From positions 20,390 through 84,389 of the forward strand of contig JBFWUM010000014.1 in assembly GCA_050247255.1 (NCBI GenBank): 64,000 bases of DNA, written 5' to 3'. Both the position numbers and the translations under genes were made by a program. Below the pieces are notes generated by a model. It had not been told where the DNA came from, made no database searches, and worked only from the letters and a program-made list of their open reading frames with translations. Within the stretch, counting starts at the first letter, position 1. Every line of letters begins with the position of its first letter. This document shows positions 9,497 through 17,992 of the stretch, piece by piece. This DNA is from JBFWUM01 sp050247255. Lineage in GTDB: Bacteria; Acidobacteriota; Vicinamibacteria; Vicinamibacterales; UBA2999.

Positions 9497-10477
9497 ATGA
9501 TCATCACGAGAAGCCCGCTCCGGATCACGCTCGGTGGCGGCGGAACCGATCTGCCCTCGTACTACCGTCGTCACAGCGGCTTCGTCATTTCGGCGGCCAT
9601 CGACAAGTACGTCTACGTGACCGTGACGCGCCCCTTCGTGGAGGGCATCTTCCTCAAATACTCGCGCCTCGAGCAGGTGGAAAAGGCCGACGACGTGCAG
9701 CACCCGATCATCCGCGAGGCGATTCGGATGCTGGGCTTCCGGACCCCGCAGGTGGAGATCACGACCCTGGCCGACATTCCGGCTGGCACGGGGCTGGGGT
9801 CCTCCGGGAGCTTCACGACGGCGCTGCTGAAGGCGCTGTACGCGCATCGACGGCGCCTGCTGCACCCGGACGAACTGGCGCAACTGGCTTGCGAAATCGA
9901 GATCGACCGGCTCGGCGAACCGGTCGGTAAGCAGGACCAGTACGCCGCCGCGTTCGGCGGCGTGACGTGCTTCACGTTCTGCCCCGACGATCGCGTCGAG
10001 GCGACGCCGCTGAAGGCGAGGATGGGATCGCTGTTCGACCTCGAAGAAAACCTCCTCCTGTTCTTCACGGGCTTCTCGCGCGAAGCAGGCGCCATTCTTC
10101 ACGACCAGCATCAACGGACCGAGCAGCTCGACGGGGGCATGCTCGCCAACCTCCATTACGTGAAGGAGCTCGGGGTCCGGAGCCGCGACGCGCTCGAGGC
10201 GGGGGACGTCGGGACGTTTGGCGCGCTGATGCACGAGCATTGGCAGCACAAGCGACGCCGGTCGCCCGGCATGAGCAACGCGCACATTGACGAGTGGTAC
10301 GAGCTCGGGCGCGCCAACGGCGCGCTTGGCGGCAAGCTGGTCGGAGCGGGGGGCGGAGGCTTCCTTCTCTTCTACAGCGAGGATCACCGCCGTCTCCGCG
10401 CGGCGATGAGCAAGGCGGGACTCGAGGAGGTGCGCTTCCGGTTCGACTTCGAGGGCACGAAGGTACTGTTCGCGTGA
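9497..10477 (+). CDS. hddA: D-glycero-D-manno-heptose 7-phosphate kinase type GHMP kinase
   Basis: A 326-residue GHMP kinase. It has the N-terminal TRSPLRITLGGGGTDLPSYY typical of the HddA/GmhC group, the ATP-binding PAGTGLGSSGSF near residue 95, and the C-terminal GGKLVGAGGGGFLLFY. The family phosphorylates D-glycero-D-manno-heptose 7-phosphate at C1. The following coupled genes encode the other three enzymes of GDP-heptose synthesis, which supports this substrate over fucose or galactose kinases. The ATG lies 42 bases after the methyltransferase; its stop overlaps the next GTG. Confidence 0.88.
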   Translation: MIITRSPLRITLGGGGTDLPSYYRRHSGFVISAAIDKYVYVTVTRPFVEGIFLKYSRLEQVEKADDVQHPIIREAIRMLGFRTPQVEITTLADIPAGTGLGSSGSFTTALLKALYAHRRRLLHPDELAQLACEIEIDRLGEPVGKQDQYAAAFGGVTCFTFCPDDRVEATPLKARMGSLFDLEENLLLFFTGFSREAGAILHDQHQRTEQLDGGMLANLHYVKELGVRSRDALEAGDVGTFGALMHEHWQHKRRRSPGMSNAHIDEWYELGRANGALGGKLVGAGGGGFLLFYSEDHRRLRAAMSKAGLEEVRFRFDFEGTKVLFA

Positions 10478-11178
10478 AGCCGCCTGTGGCCATCCTCGCA
10501 GGCGGACTCGCCACGCGACTGCGGCCGATGACGACGATGACGCCAAAGTCGATGGTCGATGTCGCCGGCAGGCCGTTCATCGAGCATCAGCTGGGACTGC
10601 TCCGTACGCAAGGATTGACGGACGTAATCCTGCTGGTCGGCCACCTGGGCGAGGTCATCCGCGACGCACTTGGAGACGGGGCCCGGTTGGGCGTCCGGTT
10701 AGAGTACGCCTTCGACGGCCCCCGGCCGCTCGGGACCGGAGGCGCCATCCTGCACGCCCTGCCGCTGCTCGGAGACGCCTTCTTTGTTCTCTACGGCGAC
10801 TCGTACCTGGCCTGCAACTACCGGGAGGTCGCCAAGGCTTTCGAGACGTCAGGCGCCCTCGGCCTGATGACGGTGTACCCGAATGAGGATCAGTGGGACC
10901 GCAGCAACGTGGAGTTTGCCGACGGGCGCATCATCCGCTACGACAAACGCCGCCGATGGCCCCGAATGCGCCACATCGACTACGGCCTCGGCATGCTCCG
11001 TCCGGCGGCGTTCGCCGGTCGAATCGACGGCGAGGCGTTCGACCTTGCCGACGTCTACATAGGTCTCTTGGGCCGCGGCGCGCTGGCTGGCCTCGAAGTG
11101 ACCACCCGCTTCTACGAAATCGGATCTCCATCGGGCCTGGAGGAGACACGACAGTTGCTGGGGAGCCTCCACGAATGA
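10474..11178 (+). CDS. hddC: Heptose 1-phosphate guanylyltransferase-type nucleotidyltransferase
   Basis: A 234-residue sugar-nucleotide transferase. It has the signature loop AILAGGLATRLRPMT, then PKSMVDVAGRPFIEH, and a mid-protein VLYGDSYLACN that would bind metal. In the pathway it would join GTP and D-glycero-alpha-D-manno-heptose 1-phosphate. GTP specificity is inferred from the hddA and gmh partners, not from sequence alone. The GTG at 10474 overlaps the hddA stop (GTGA). The reading frame runs open upstream to 10294, but that part overlaps hddA and is unlikely to be translated. Confidence 0.86.
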   Translation: MKPPVAILAGGLATRLRPMTTMTPKSMVDVAGRPFIEHQLGLLRTQGLTDVILLVGHLGEVIRDALGDGARLGVRLEYAFDGPRPLGTGGAILHALPLLGDAFFVLYGDSYLACNYREVAKAFETSGALGLMTVYPNEDQWDRSNVEFADGRIIRYDKRRRWPRMRHIDYGLGMLRPAAFAGRIDGEAFDLADVYIGLLGRGALAGLEVTTRFYEIGSPSGLEETRQLLGSLHE

Positions 11179-11807
11179 CCTATACCGAACAACACCTTGC
11201 CGAAGCCGCACATGTCCTCGCCGGTCTGGACGGCGCCGCCATCGAACAGATCGCAGGCCTACTGGCCGCGCTGCGGGACCGGGGCGGCCGGCTGTTCTTC
11301 CTCGGCGTCGGCGGCAGCGCCGCCAACTGTTCGCACGCGGTTAATGACTTTCGCAAGATCGCCGGCATCGAGGCGTACACGCCGGTCGACAACGTGTCGG
11401 AGCTCACGGCGAGAACCAACGACGAAGGCTGGGATCAGGTCTTCGTGGCGTGGCTCCGCGGCAGCCGCCTGCGCGAAGAGGACATGATCTTCGTGCTCTC
11501 GGTGGGAGGCGGCAGTCTGGCCAACAACGTCAGCCCGAACCTCGTGCGCGCGCTCGAGTACGCCAGGTCGGTCAAGGCCACCATCGTCGGCGTGGTCGGC
11601 CGCGACGGCGGCTACACGGCGCAGGTCGCACACGCCTGCGTCGTTGTCCCGACCGTCAACCCCGACACGATCACGCCGCACGCGGAAGCCTTCCAGGCGC
11701 TGGTCTGGCACTTGCTCGTCTCGCATCCGGCGGTGAAGGCCGCCGCTACCAAGTGGGAATCGATCGAGCCGTTCGCCGCGCCGTCTTCCTCGACCGCGAC
11801 GGTGTAA
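11175..11807 (+). CDS. gmhA: Phosphoheptose isomerase-type SIS-domain protein
   Basis: A 210-residue sugar isomerase of the SIS fold. It has LFFLGVGGSAANCSHAVNDF in the phosphate-binding region near residue 40 and later DMIFVLSVGGGSLANN. GmhA converts sedoheptulose 7-phosphate to D-glycero-D-manno-heptose 7-phosphate. The ATG at 11175 overlaps the hddC stop (ATGA). The end overlaps the start of gmhB by 55 bases in a different frame, which is longer than the other overlaps here. Confidence 0.86.
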   Translation: MTYTEQHLAEAAHVLAGLDGAAIEQIAGLLAALRDRGGRLFFLGVGGSAANCSHAVNDFRKIAGIEAYTPVDNVSELTARTNDEGWDQVFVAWLRGSRLREEDMIFVLSVGGGSLANNVSPNLVRALEYARSVKATIVGVVGRDGGYTAQVAHACVVVPTVNPDTITPHAEAFQALVWHLLVSHPAVKAAATKWESIEPFAAPSSSTATV

Positions 11808-12313
11808 TCAACCGGGCGATCCTCCGTGACGGTCGCCCCCATCCGCCGGCCCGGATCGAGGACCTGGAGCTGCTGTCTGGCGCCGCCGGCGCGCTCGAGC
11901 GGCTTCGCGCCGCCGGCTTCCGGCTGGTCGTCGTGACCAACCAGCCCGACGTGGCGCGTGGCACCCAGCGCGCCGACGTCGTCCAGGCCATGCACGCCAA
12001 GATCGCGTCGGTGCTGCCCATCGATGACTTCCGCGTGTGCTTTCACGACGATGCCGATGCCTGTGCATGCCGAAAGCCAAAGCCAGGGCTGCTGCTGGCT
12101 GCCGCGGCAGACGACGGGCTCGACCTGGCGGCGAGCGTCATGGTGGGCGATCGATGGCGCGACGTGGAGGCCGGCCGACGGGCCGGTTGCCGTACCGCAT
12201 TCATCGACTACGGATACGACGAGCGCCGCCCAATCGCTCCCGATGTTGTCGTGGCGTCGCTCTCTGAAGCCGCCAACTGGATACTGCGTCGAACAGGAAA
12301 CGACTTGACATGA
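11753..12313 (+). CDS. gmhB: Heptose 1,7-bisphosphate 7-phosphatase-type HAD protein
   Basis: A 186-residue HAD phosphatase of the histidinol-phosphate/GmhB class. It shows AVFLDRDGVIN (DxD), VVTNQPDVARG (motif II) and the zinc-loop-like DACACRKPKPGLL, then VGDRWRDVEAG for the last motif. It would remove the 7-phosphate from heptose 1,7-bisphosphate. I chose the GTG at 11753 because it gives the normal family length with the DxD motif near residue 11; it lies inside gmhA. The stop overlaps the ATG of the transaldolase gene. Confidence 0.83.
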   Translation: MGIDRAVRRAVFLDRDGVINRAILRDGRPHPPARIEDLELLSGAAGALERLRAAGFRLVVVTNQPDVARGTQRADVVQAMHAKIASVLPIDDFRVCFHDDADACACRKPKPGLLLAAAADDGLDLAASVMVGDRWRDVEAGRRAGCRTAFIDYGYDERRPIAPDVVVASLSEAANWILRRTGNDLT

Positions 12314-13041
12314 CCTCGATTGATCAGTTGCGGGTGAAGATCTTTGCGGACGGTGCTGATCTCGCCAGCATGCTGGCGCTGTACCCGCTGCCGCACATCA
12401 AGGGGTTCACGACCAACCCGACGTTGATGCGCAAGGCGGGCATCTCCGACTACGAAGCGTTCGCGGGGCAGGTGCTCGCCGCGATTCCGGATCGTCCGAT
12501 CTCGTTCGAGGTGTTCTCCGATGACTTCGACGAGATGGAGCGGCAGGCGAGGATCATGGCCGCCTGGGGTGAACACGTCTACGTCAAGATTCCGGTGACG
12601 AACACGCGCCGCGAGTCGGCATGCGACGTGATCTCGCGGCTGACGCAATCCGGCGTCAAGGTCAACGTGACCGCGCTCATGTCGCTGAGGCAGGTGCACG
12701 AGGTGGTGATGGCCCTGCGCGGCGGAGCCCCGGCCTGCGTGTCGGTGTTCGCGGGACGGGTTGCCGATACGGGCCGCGATCCGGTGCCACTGATGACTGC
12801 GGCCCTCGGGATCCTCGAGGTGGCGCCGAATGCCGAGCTGATATGGGCCAGCCCGCGCGAGCTGCTGAACGTCGTGCAGGCCAACGCCATCGGCTGCCAC
12901 ATCATTACCGTCACCCACGACCTGTTGGCGAAGCTGCCGTTGATCGGCCGCGGGCTCGATGACTATTCGCTGGATACCGTCAAGATGTTCTACGACGATG
13001 CCCGGGCAGCCGGCTTCGGGTTGCCGCTGCTGGCGAATTGA
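12310..13041 (+). CDS. Transaldolase family protein
   Basis: A 243-residue TIM-barrel transaldolase of the short type. It has GFTTNPTLMRKAG near residue 32, the Schiff-base lysine region HVYVKIPVT near residue 93, and KVNVTALMS. Transaldolases interconvert fructose 6-phosphate and sedoheptulose 7-phosphate, and sedoheptulose 7-phosphate is the GmhA substrate. Its overlap with gmhB (ATGA) makes a precursor-supply role attractive, but this is inference; it could also be a fructose 6-phosphate aldolase. The stop overlaps the TTG start of the next gene. Confidence 0.82.
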   Translation: MTSIDQLRVKIFADGADLASMLALYPLPHIKGFTTNPTLMRKAGISDYEAFAGQVLAAIPDRPISFEVFSDDFDEMERQARIMAAWGEHVYVKIPVTNTRRESACDVISRLTQSGVKVNVTALMSLRQVHEVVMALRGGAPACVSVFAGRVADTGRDPVPLMTAALGILEVAPNAELIWASPRELLNVVQANAIGCHIITVTHDLLAKLPLIGRGLDDYSLDTVKMFYDDARAAGFGLPLLAN

Positions 13042-13718
13042 GGGCGACGCTGTACCCCGTCGTCGTGTTCGACTGCGACGGCGTGCTGCTCGAGTCGAAC
13101 GACGTCAAGACGCGGGCGTTTGTCGACGTATTCGCCGATCTCCCGGCCCATCGCGACGACGCCGTGGCCTATCACCTGACCCATATGGGGATCGCGCGCG
13201 ATGTGAAGATGCGCGCGATCCTGACCCGGATACGTGGGCACGTCGACGAACTGGAAGTGGCCGAGCGAAGCGGGCGATTCGCGGCACTCATCCGGGAAGG
13301 CATGCTCTCCTGCCCGAAGGTGACCGGCGTCGATGAGGCCCTGGAGGCGTGCAGCGGGCGCCGAACGTACGTCGCATCCGGAACGCCGGAGGCGGAGTTG
13401 AAGCAGGTGCTGGCGTCACGCGGGCTCGGTGCCGGCTTTGTGGCGATCTACGGCTCACCGGCAACGAAGCCGGACATCCTCCGTCGGGTCATCTCCGACG
13501 AGGGCGTTGAACCGGGCGCAGTGCTGTTCATCGGCGACTCGCAGGACGATCGCAGTGCCGCAGAGGCCGTCGGAGTCGGTTTCGTGGCCCGGACCAGCCA
13601 CGACCCGGGACTTCGTTCGTCCGGCGCGCTTCCGGTCGTGAGCGACCTCCGGCAGCTCGCGGACTTCCTTCAGCGGCTCGATCTCGAAGGCGTTCACGAG
13701 AGCGGGTGGCGCAGGTAG
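13038..13718 (+). CDS. HAD-superfamily phosphatase
   Basis: A 226-residue HAD hydrolase with VVFDCDGVLLESNDVKTRAF at the N-terminus (nucleophile DxD), YVASGTPEAELK for motif II, and VLFIGDSQDDRSAAEAVG for the C-terminal acidic motif. The lid domain is helical, as in beta-phosphoglucomutase and phosphoglycolate phosphatase relatives. The TTG start overlaps the transaldolase stop. As the last gene of the coupled run it probably acts on a sugar phosphate linked to the cluster. The 3' end overlaps the convergent downstream gene by 25 bases. Confidence 0.8.
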   Translation: MRATLYPVVVFDCDGVLLESNDVKTRAFVDVFADLPAHRDDAVAYHLTHMGIARDVKMRAILTRIRGHVDELEVAERSGRFAALIREGMLSCPKVTGVDEALEACSGRRTYVASGTPEAELKQVLASRGLGAGFVAIYGSPATKPDILRRVISDEGVEPGAVLFIGDSQDDRSAAEAVGVGFVARTSHDPGLRSSGALPVVSDLRQLADFLQRLDLEGVHESGWRR

Positions 13719-14341
13719 TCGAGCAGCAGCTTCTCGATCTCGACGATGCCTTCGCGCAGCGTCGAACGTTCGCGCCACCAGTCGTCCGAGCGAAACGCAT
13801 GGTAACGCGTGCCCAGCACCGCAGGAGCGGAGACAGGATCGGGCCACTGGCGCTCCAGCGCACGCCGCACCCGGTGGACGTGACTTGGGCTCGCGATGAC
13901 GAGCAGTTGAGCGGAGGTCCGGCCCGCAAGCGTCGCGATCGCCGCAGTGCTGTCGGTCGTCCCGCCCTCGCCGCCCTCAAGCGTGTCCACGTGTTCGGGG
14001 GGTATTCCAAGGCTCCGCAGGCGATCGAGGCGCGCGCCGCGCAGGTCGATGCCACGACGCAGCAGTTCACGCTCGGCCACCTGCGGTTTTGACGCGACGA
14101 GGATGATGCGATCGACCAGCCCACTCTCGAACAGCGTGACCGCCTCCAATTCGCCCGCCGCACCACTCTCAGGGGTCACGATGGCGGCATCGGCCTTGAC
14201 GATGGCATCGTTGGCCGTCAGCAGTTTGCCGACGGTTCGCAGCGCGAACGGCATCGTCGCCCACGCTAGAACGCCAATCGTCAGGATTGCGCCCAGCGCG
14301 ATGGCGCCGCGACGTCGCGCAAGCGGTCCGTTCCAGCGCAT
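13694..14341 (-). CDS. YdcF/DUF218 family envelope protein
   Basis: A 215-residue protein with one N-terminal membrane anchor (IALGAILTIGVLAWATM) and a DUF218 core: ADAAIVTPESGAAGE, then ILVASKPQVAERELLRRGI and LLVIASPSHVHRVRRAL. DUF218 proteins such as ElyC and SanA are linked to envelope polysaccharide homeostasis; the reaction is not established. It faces against the polysaccharide operon and overlaps its last gene tail to tail by 25 bases. Its start is 24 bases from the divergent O-antigen ligase start, so they may share a promoter region. Confidence 0.75.
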   Translation of the reverse strand: MRWNGPLARRRGAIALGAILTIGVLAWATMPFALRTVGKLLTANDAIVKADAAIVTPESGAAGELEAVTLFESGLVDRIILVASKPQVAERELLRRGIDLRGARLDRLRSLGIPPEHVDTLEGGEGGTTDSTAAIATLAGRTSAQLLVIASPSHVHRVRRALERQWPDPVSAPAVLGTRYHAFRSDDWWRERSTLREGIVEIEKLLLDYLRHPLS

Positions 14342-14365
14342 AGCCGGAACAGCATAGCGCGCACG

Positions 14366-15796
14366 ATGTTTCCTCGGGCACTCATTGTCCTCCTTGGGTG
14401 GGGCGCGCTCGCCTTCGGCGCCGAGTACGCCTGGGCCTATGCCCCGCTGATGCTCTGGTCCGTGTTCACGTGCGCACTGGCGTTGAGAGCAGGAACTGCT
14501 GCCTCCCTGAGACTCCGCGGGCTGTACGTCGTGCTGGGCCTGATGCTGCTTGCCGTCGGAACGCAGTTGGTACCGATGCCCCGCGACGCCGCGGAGGGCA
14601 TCAATGGCGCCGCCGCGAAAGCTGATTACGCTGGGCTCTCAGCGGCTGTCCTGGGAAACGCCGACCGCCCCCAGGACTCTGAAGCGTCGAGCCGATACCG
14701 CGCGATCTCAATCGCCCCGTCCCGAACGGCCCTTGGTCTGGTGTTCGTAGCGATCGTGGTCGGCTTATTCATCACGTGCGCCCGGGCGATGTCGGTCGTC
14801 GGCCACCGCACGACCGTGCGTGGGATCGTTGTCCTCGGTGTGGTTGTGGCGTTCCTGCAGTTGATTCAGAGCGCGAGCGGCAGTGATGTCGTGTATGGGT
14901 TCTGGGTTCCGCCGACGGAGAAGGGACACCATTCCGCCCCCTTCCTCAATCGTAACCACACGGCTGGGTGGCTGCTCATGGCGCTGTCGGTCTCGTTGGG
15001 CCGCTTTGCCGGCTTGATGTCGCAATGGCCCCTCGCGGGAAGGCGCTGGAGGCAGCGGCTCCTCTCCCTGTCGGATGCCGGGCCCAGCGAGGCGGTGCTG
15101 ACCGCTGTGGGAGTCGGGGTCATGGCAGTCGCCATTGTCTCAACCGCATCGCGGTCCGGCCTGGCCTGTCTCGCCGTCGCGGTGGCGATGGCTGTGGCCT
15201 GGTCCGGCCGCGCACGACTGTCGATCCCGCGCCGCGCGGCAGTCGCTCTGTATGCAATCGCGGCGTTGTTGTTTGCGCTGTCCCAGGATGTCGTGGCGCG
15301 TGTCGTCGGGCGGTTGTCAACGACGACCTGGACAACGCTGGACGGGCGCCTCGATGTCTGGCGAGATTCGCTCGACATCATTCGCGATACGCCCTGGGTC
15401 GGCACCGGCCTGAACACTTACGGCATCGCCATGCTGCACTATCAGACCGTCGACGACGGCTTGCAGTACATCGAAGCCCACAACGATTACCTCCAGTTGT
15501 TTGCCGAGGGTGGTCTCCTGCTCGTCATTCCCCTTGTACTCGTCCTCCTGTTCTTCGTTCGAGAAGTGCGCCGGCGGTTTCGTGAAGGCGCTGATACGGC
15601 GGAGATCTCCTGCCTGCGCGCGGGAGCGGTGACCGGCCTGGTGTCCATCGCCGCGCAGGAGGTCGTCGACTTCACACTCCAGATGCCGGGCGCAGCAGTT
15701 CTCTTCGTGGTGCTGGCCGCGATCGCTATCCACAAACCTTGCTACCTCCGGCGACAACCATCGACGTCAGCGGTTACGCAGCAGTTCAGCGGATGA
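14366..15796 (+). CDS. O-antigen ligase/polymerase family membrane protein
   Basis: A 476-residue multi-pass membrane protein, with about ten to twelve hydrophobic segments. The Wzy_C-type periplasmic region reads RLDVWRDSLDIIRDTPWVGT and then EAHNDYLQLFAEGG, with the conserved HN-x-YLQ core. Such proteins polymerise or ligate undecaprenyl-linked glycan. The ATG at 14366 follows the divergent DUF218 gene. The stop overlaps the ATG of the peptidase-like gene at 15793, so the two are coupled. Confidence 0.85.
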   Translation: MFPRALIVLLGWGALAFGAEYAWAYAPLMLWSVFTCALALRAGTAASLRLRGLYVVLGLMLLAVGTQLVPMPRDAAEGINGAAAKADYAGLSAAVLGNADRPQDSEASSRYRAISIAPSRTALGLVFVAIVVGLFITCARAMSVVGHRTTVRGIVVLGVVVAFLQLIQSASGSDVVYGFWVPPTEKGHHSAPFLNRNHTAGWLLMALSVSLGRFAGLMSQWPLAGRRWRQRLLSLSDAGPSEAVLTAVGVGVMAVAIVSTASRSGLACLAVAVAMAVAWSGRARLSIPRRAAVALYAIAALLFALSQDVVARVVGRLSTTTWTTLDGRLDVWRDSLDIIRDTPWVGTGLNTYGIAMLHYQTVDDGLQYIEAHNDYLQLFAEGGLLLVIPLVLVLLFFVREVRRRFREGADTAEISCLRAGAVTGLVSIAAQEVVDFTLQMPGAAVLFVVLAAIAIHKPCYLRRQPSTSAVTQQFSG

Positions 15797-16971
15797 GGCA
15801 GCCGTTCATTGCGGGGTTGCTCATCGCTGCAGCAAGCGTGGCATTCACTGTCCCTTCTGTAGCGGCAGACTCCGGCTGGAGCGAGCTGAAGAGCGGGCAA
15901 TTCGTACTGCGCGCGCCAGAGGGGCTCGACGAGTTTGATCTTCTGGCTTGTGATGCTGGGCGAGTCGCGACCGCGCTGTCTGCGACCAATCGGTCAGCGA
16001 GGCGCGATGTCCAGCCGGCGATTGTGGCCGTCGGCCGGGAGCGCGACACCCGAGAGCTACTGCCTCAGTTCTGGGAGCGCCGCGGGCTGCGTCCGGTCGG
16101 CGCCTACTGGTCTGGCCCGCACGGTCATCACATCCTCGTGCGCGTCAACACGAATCCGGGCGAACGCTTCCGCCGCATCCTGCACGAGTACGCGCACTTT
16201 GCGACGCATGTCTCGTACTCAAATCCGCCGCCCTGGCTCGATGAGGGGCTGTCGGAGCTCTGGACTAACTCGGACGTGAGCGCGGATCGAATCGAGCTCG
16301 GCCGGCCGGTGGATAAACATCTCGACACTCTTCGCTCGGCGAAGACATGGATCCCGATCGCGGAGCTGACGTCGGCCGTCGCGCTTCCGGAGGCGCGCGA
16401 CACGGACCGGGTCGAACTGTTTTACGCCGAGGCCTGGGCGCTGGCGCACTACTTGGCGATTGAGAAGGGGCTTGGCGTGTGGGGTCTGCCGGCAGAACCG
16501 ACCGCCGCGGTGCTTCCCACCGACGAGGAGTTGCGGCAATACGTCGCCAGCAACCGGCTCCGGACTCTCGAGATGGCAATAGACGAACCGCCGGCCGCCT
16601 GCCAGCCCGGGGAGGTCCGCCAACTATCGGAAGCCGAGACGCTCCTGGCCAAGGCGCGAATGCTCGCGGACGGCGACCGGCCCGACGCGGCACTGCCGAT
16701 GCTCCGCGAGCTGCTTGAGCAGGAACCGAGGAATCTCGACGCACTCGAAACCCTTGCCTACGTGCACTTTAGGGGGAACAGGCCGGGGGATGCCGCAGCT
16801 GCTTTTGACCGGGTGATAGCCGGAGGCGCGGCCACCTTTATCTCCTATTACTATCGGGCCGTGCTGGCCGATGCGGTCCCGCAGCGGACCAACGGCGCCG
16901 GCCCTGTTCCCGCCGCCGAGTACTTCGCCGAAGCGGAACGTTTGAACCCTGGGTTTGCCGCGCAGCAATAG
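15793..16971 (+). CDS. Secreted peptidase-MA-like protein with TPR tail
   Basis: A 392-residue exported protein. A signal peptide (FIAGLLIAAASVAFTVPSVA) is followed by a gluzincin-like core: LHEYAHFATH gives an HExxH zinc site, and PPWLDEGLSELW supplies the downstream acidic ligand, as in peptidase MA families. The C-terminal third (LLAKARMLADGDRPDAALP onwards) looks like tetratricopeptide repeats. The ATG at 15793 overlaps the ligase-like gene stop; the longer reading from 15739 would hide the signal peptide. Substrate is unknown. A perfect hairpin begins 2 bases after the stop. Confidence 0.7.
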   Translation: MRQPFIAGLLIAAASVAFTVPSVAADSGWSELKSGQFVLRAPEGLDEFDLLACDAGRVATALSATNRSARRDVQPAIVAVGRERDTRELLPQFWERRGLRPVGAYWSGPHGHHILVRVNTNPGERFRRILHEYAHFATHVSYSNPPPWLDEGLSELWTNSDVSADRIELGRPVDKHLDTLRSAKTWIPIAELTSAVALPEARDTDRVELFYAEAWALAHYLAIEKGLGVWGLPAEPTAAVLPTDEELRQYVASNRLRTLEMAIDEPPAACQPGEVRQLSEAETLLAKARMLADGDRPDAALPMLRELLEQEPRNLDALETLAYVHFRGNRPGDAAAAFDRVIAGGAATFISYYYRAVLADAVPQRTNGAGPVPAAEYFAEAERLNPGFAAQQ

Positions 16972-16972
16972 C

Positions 16973-16992
16973 CTTCCGGCTGAAGCCGGAAG
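16973..16992. repeat. Perfect TGAA-loop hairpin (8-bp stem)
   Basis: CTTCCGGC, loop TGAA, GCCGGAAG. It sits right after the stop of the peptidase-like gene at the end of the polysaccharide region. No T-tract follows, so it is not a standard intrinsic terminator. It belongs to the family of TGAA/TTCA-loop hairpins found at seven other places in the window. Confidence 0.85.
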
Positions 16993-17077
16993 CCACGGGC
17001 TGTATCGTTTCGGCGACAGCTTCAGCCCCTAAACACCCTTGCTTTCAACAACTTAGATATGGCAGAGTTGCGGCATC

Positions 17078-17980
17078 ATGCGTAGAGTTCTCGCCCTCAC
17101 CCTCGCTCTCGCTCTTGCGATCGCCGGCATGACGATGTTCTCGTCGGCGCAGGCACAGACGTCACTCGGCAGCGTGGCCGGTCGCGCGGTCAACGCCGCG
17201 GGTCGCGCCCTCCCGGGTCAGCGCGTCGATCTCATGCGCGGCGCGCAGGTGGTGAACGTCGCGACCACGAACACGCAGGGCGACTGGGCGTTCCAGAACG
17301 TGGTCGCCGGCGACTACGTGGTGCGCACGAGCATCAACGGCAGGATCGCGGGCACGCGCGTGTCGGTGGCGGCGGGTCAGAGCGTGACCGGCACGATGAT
17401 CGTCGCGCCGACCGCGGCGGTGTCGCCGCAGTTCGGCGCCCTTGCTGGTCTTGTCGGCAACCTGACGACGGGCATTGGCGCCGCGGCGGCCAGCGCAGCG
17501 ACTGCTGCCGGCATAGACACCACAGAGGTGTCGCTCAACGCCGAGCAGGTGGCCGCGATCTTCAACGCGCTGCCGGCGGACCAGAAGGTGGAATTCGCGC
17601 AGGCGGTGACGCAGGCACTTCAGAACAGCGGGAATCTCACCGGCTCGGGCAGCGGGAGCGGCGGCGGCAGCAGCAATGCCTTTATTCCGGTCCAGAACGC
17701 TCAGACGGCCAGCAGCTCCAACACGCAGAGCAACCCGGCGCAGAACGCGCTGCTGGTCAGCGCGCTGGTGACGATCGCAGAAAACCCGGGAGTCATCCAG
17801 GAGGGCGTAGGGTCCGTGTCCATCGTGATTCCGACCGCGACCCAGGCACCCGCCGCCCTGACGTCGCTCCAGAACGGGGATATCGGCAGCTCCCCGATTC
17901 GGCAGCAGGGTCCGCCGGTGGGGGGCTTCCCAGTGCCGCCAGTTCCCATACCTCTAACGACGATCGTTTCGGCCAGCTAG
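17078..17980 (+). CDS. Secreted protein with carboxypeptidase-regulatory-like domain
   Basis: A 300-residue exported protein. The signal peptide (LALTLALALAIAGM, cleavage near AQAQ) leads into a small beta-sandwich of the carboxypeptidase-regulatory/Cna-B type, where GSVAGRAVNAAGRALPGQRV and GDWAFQNVVAGDYVVR are the family strands. The rest is alanine- and glycine-rich with a GSGSGSGGGSS linker near residue 190 and no recognised domain. It is probably periplasmic or surface exposed. The next gene starts 12 bases downstream and may be co-transcribed. Function unknown. Confidence 0.65.
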   Translation: MRRVLALTLALALAIAGMTMFSSAQAQTSLGSVAGRAVNAAGRALPGQRVDLMRGAQVVNVATTNTQGDWAFQNVVAGDYVVRTSINGRIAGTRVSVAAGQSVTGTMIVAPTAAVSPQFGALAGLVGNLTTGIGAAAASAATAAGIDTTEVSLNAEQVAAIFNALPADQKVEFAQAVTQALQNSGNLTGSGSGSGGGSSNAFIPVQNAQTASSSNTQSNPAQNALLVSALVTIAENPGVIQEGVGSVSIVIPTATQAPAALTSLQNGDIGSSPIRQQGPPVGGFPVPPVPIPLTTIVSAS

Positions 17981-17992
17981 GTTAGACCACCG

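Noticed and set aside
16973..16992. Intrinsic transcription terminator
   Set aside because: The hairpin is perfect but no T-tract follows, as for the other family members, so I list it as a repeat only.
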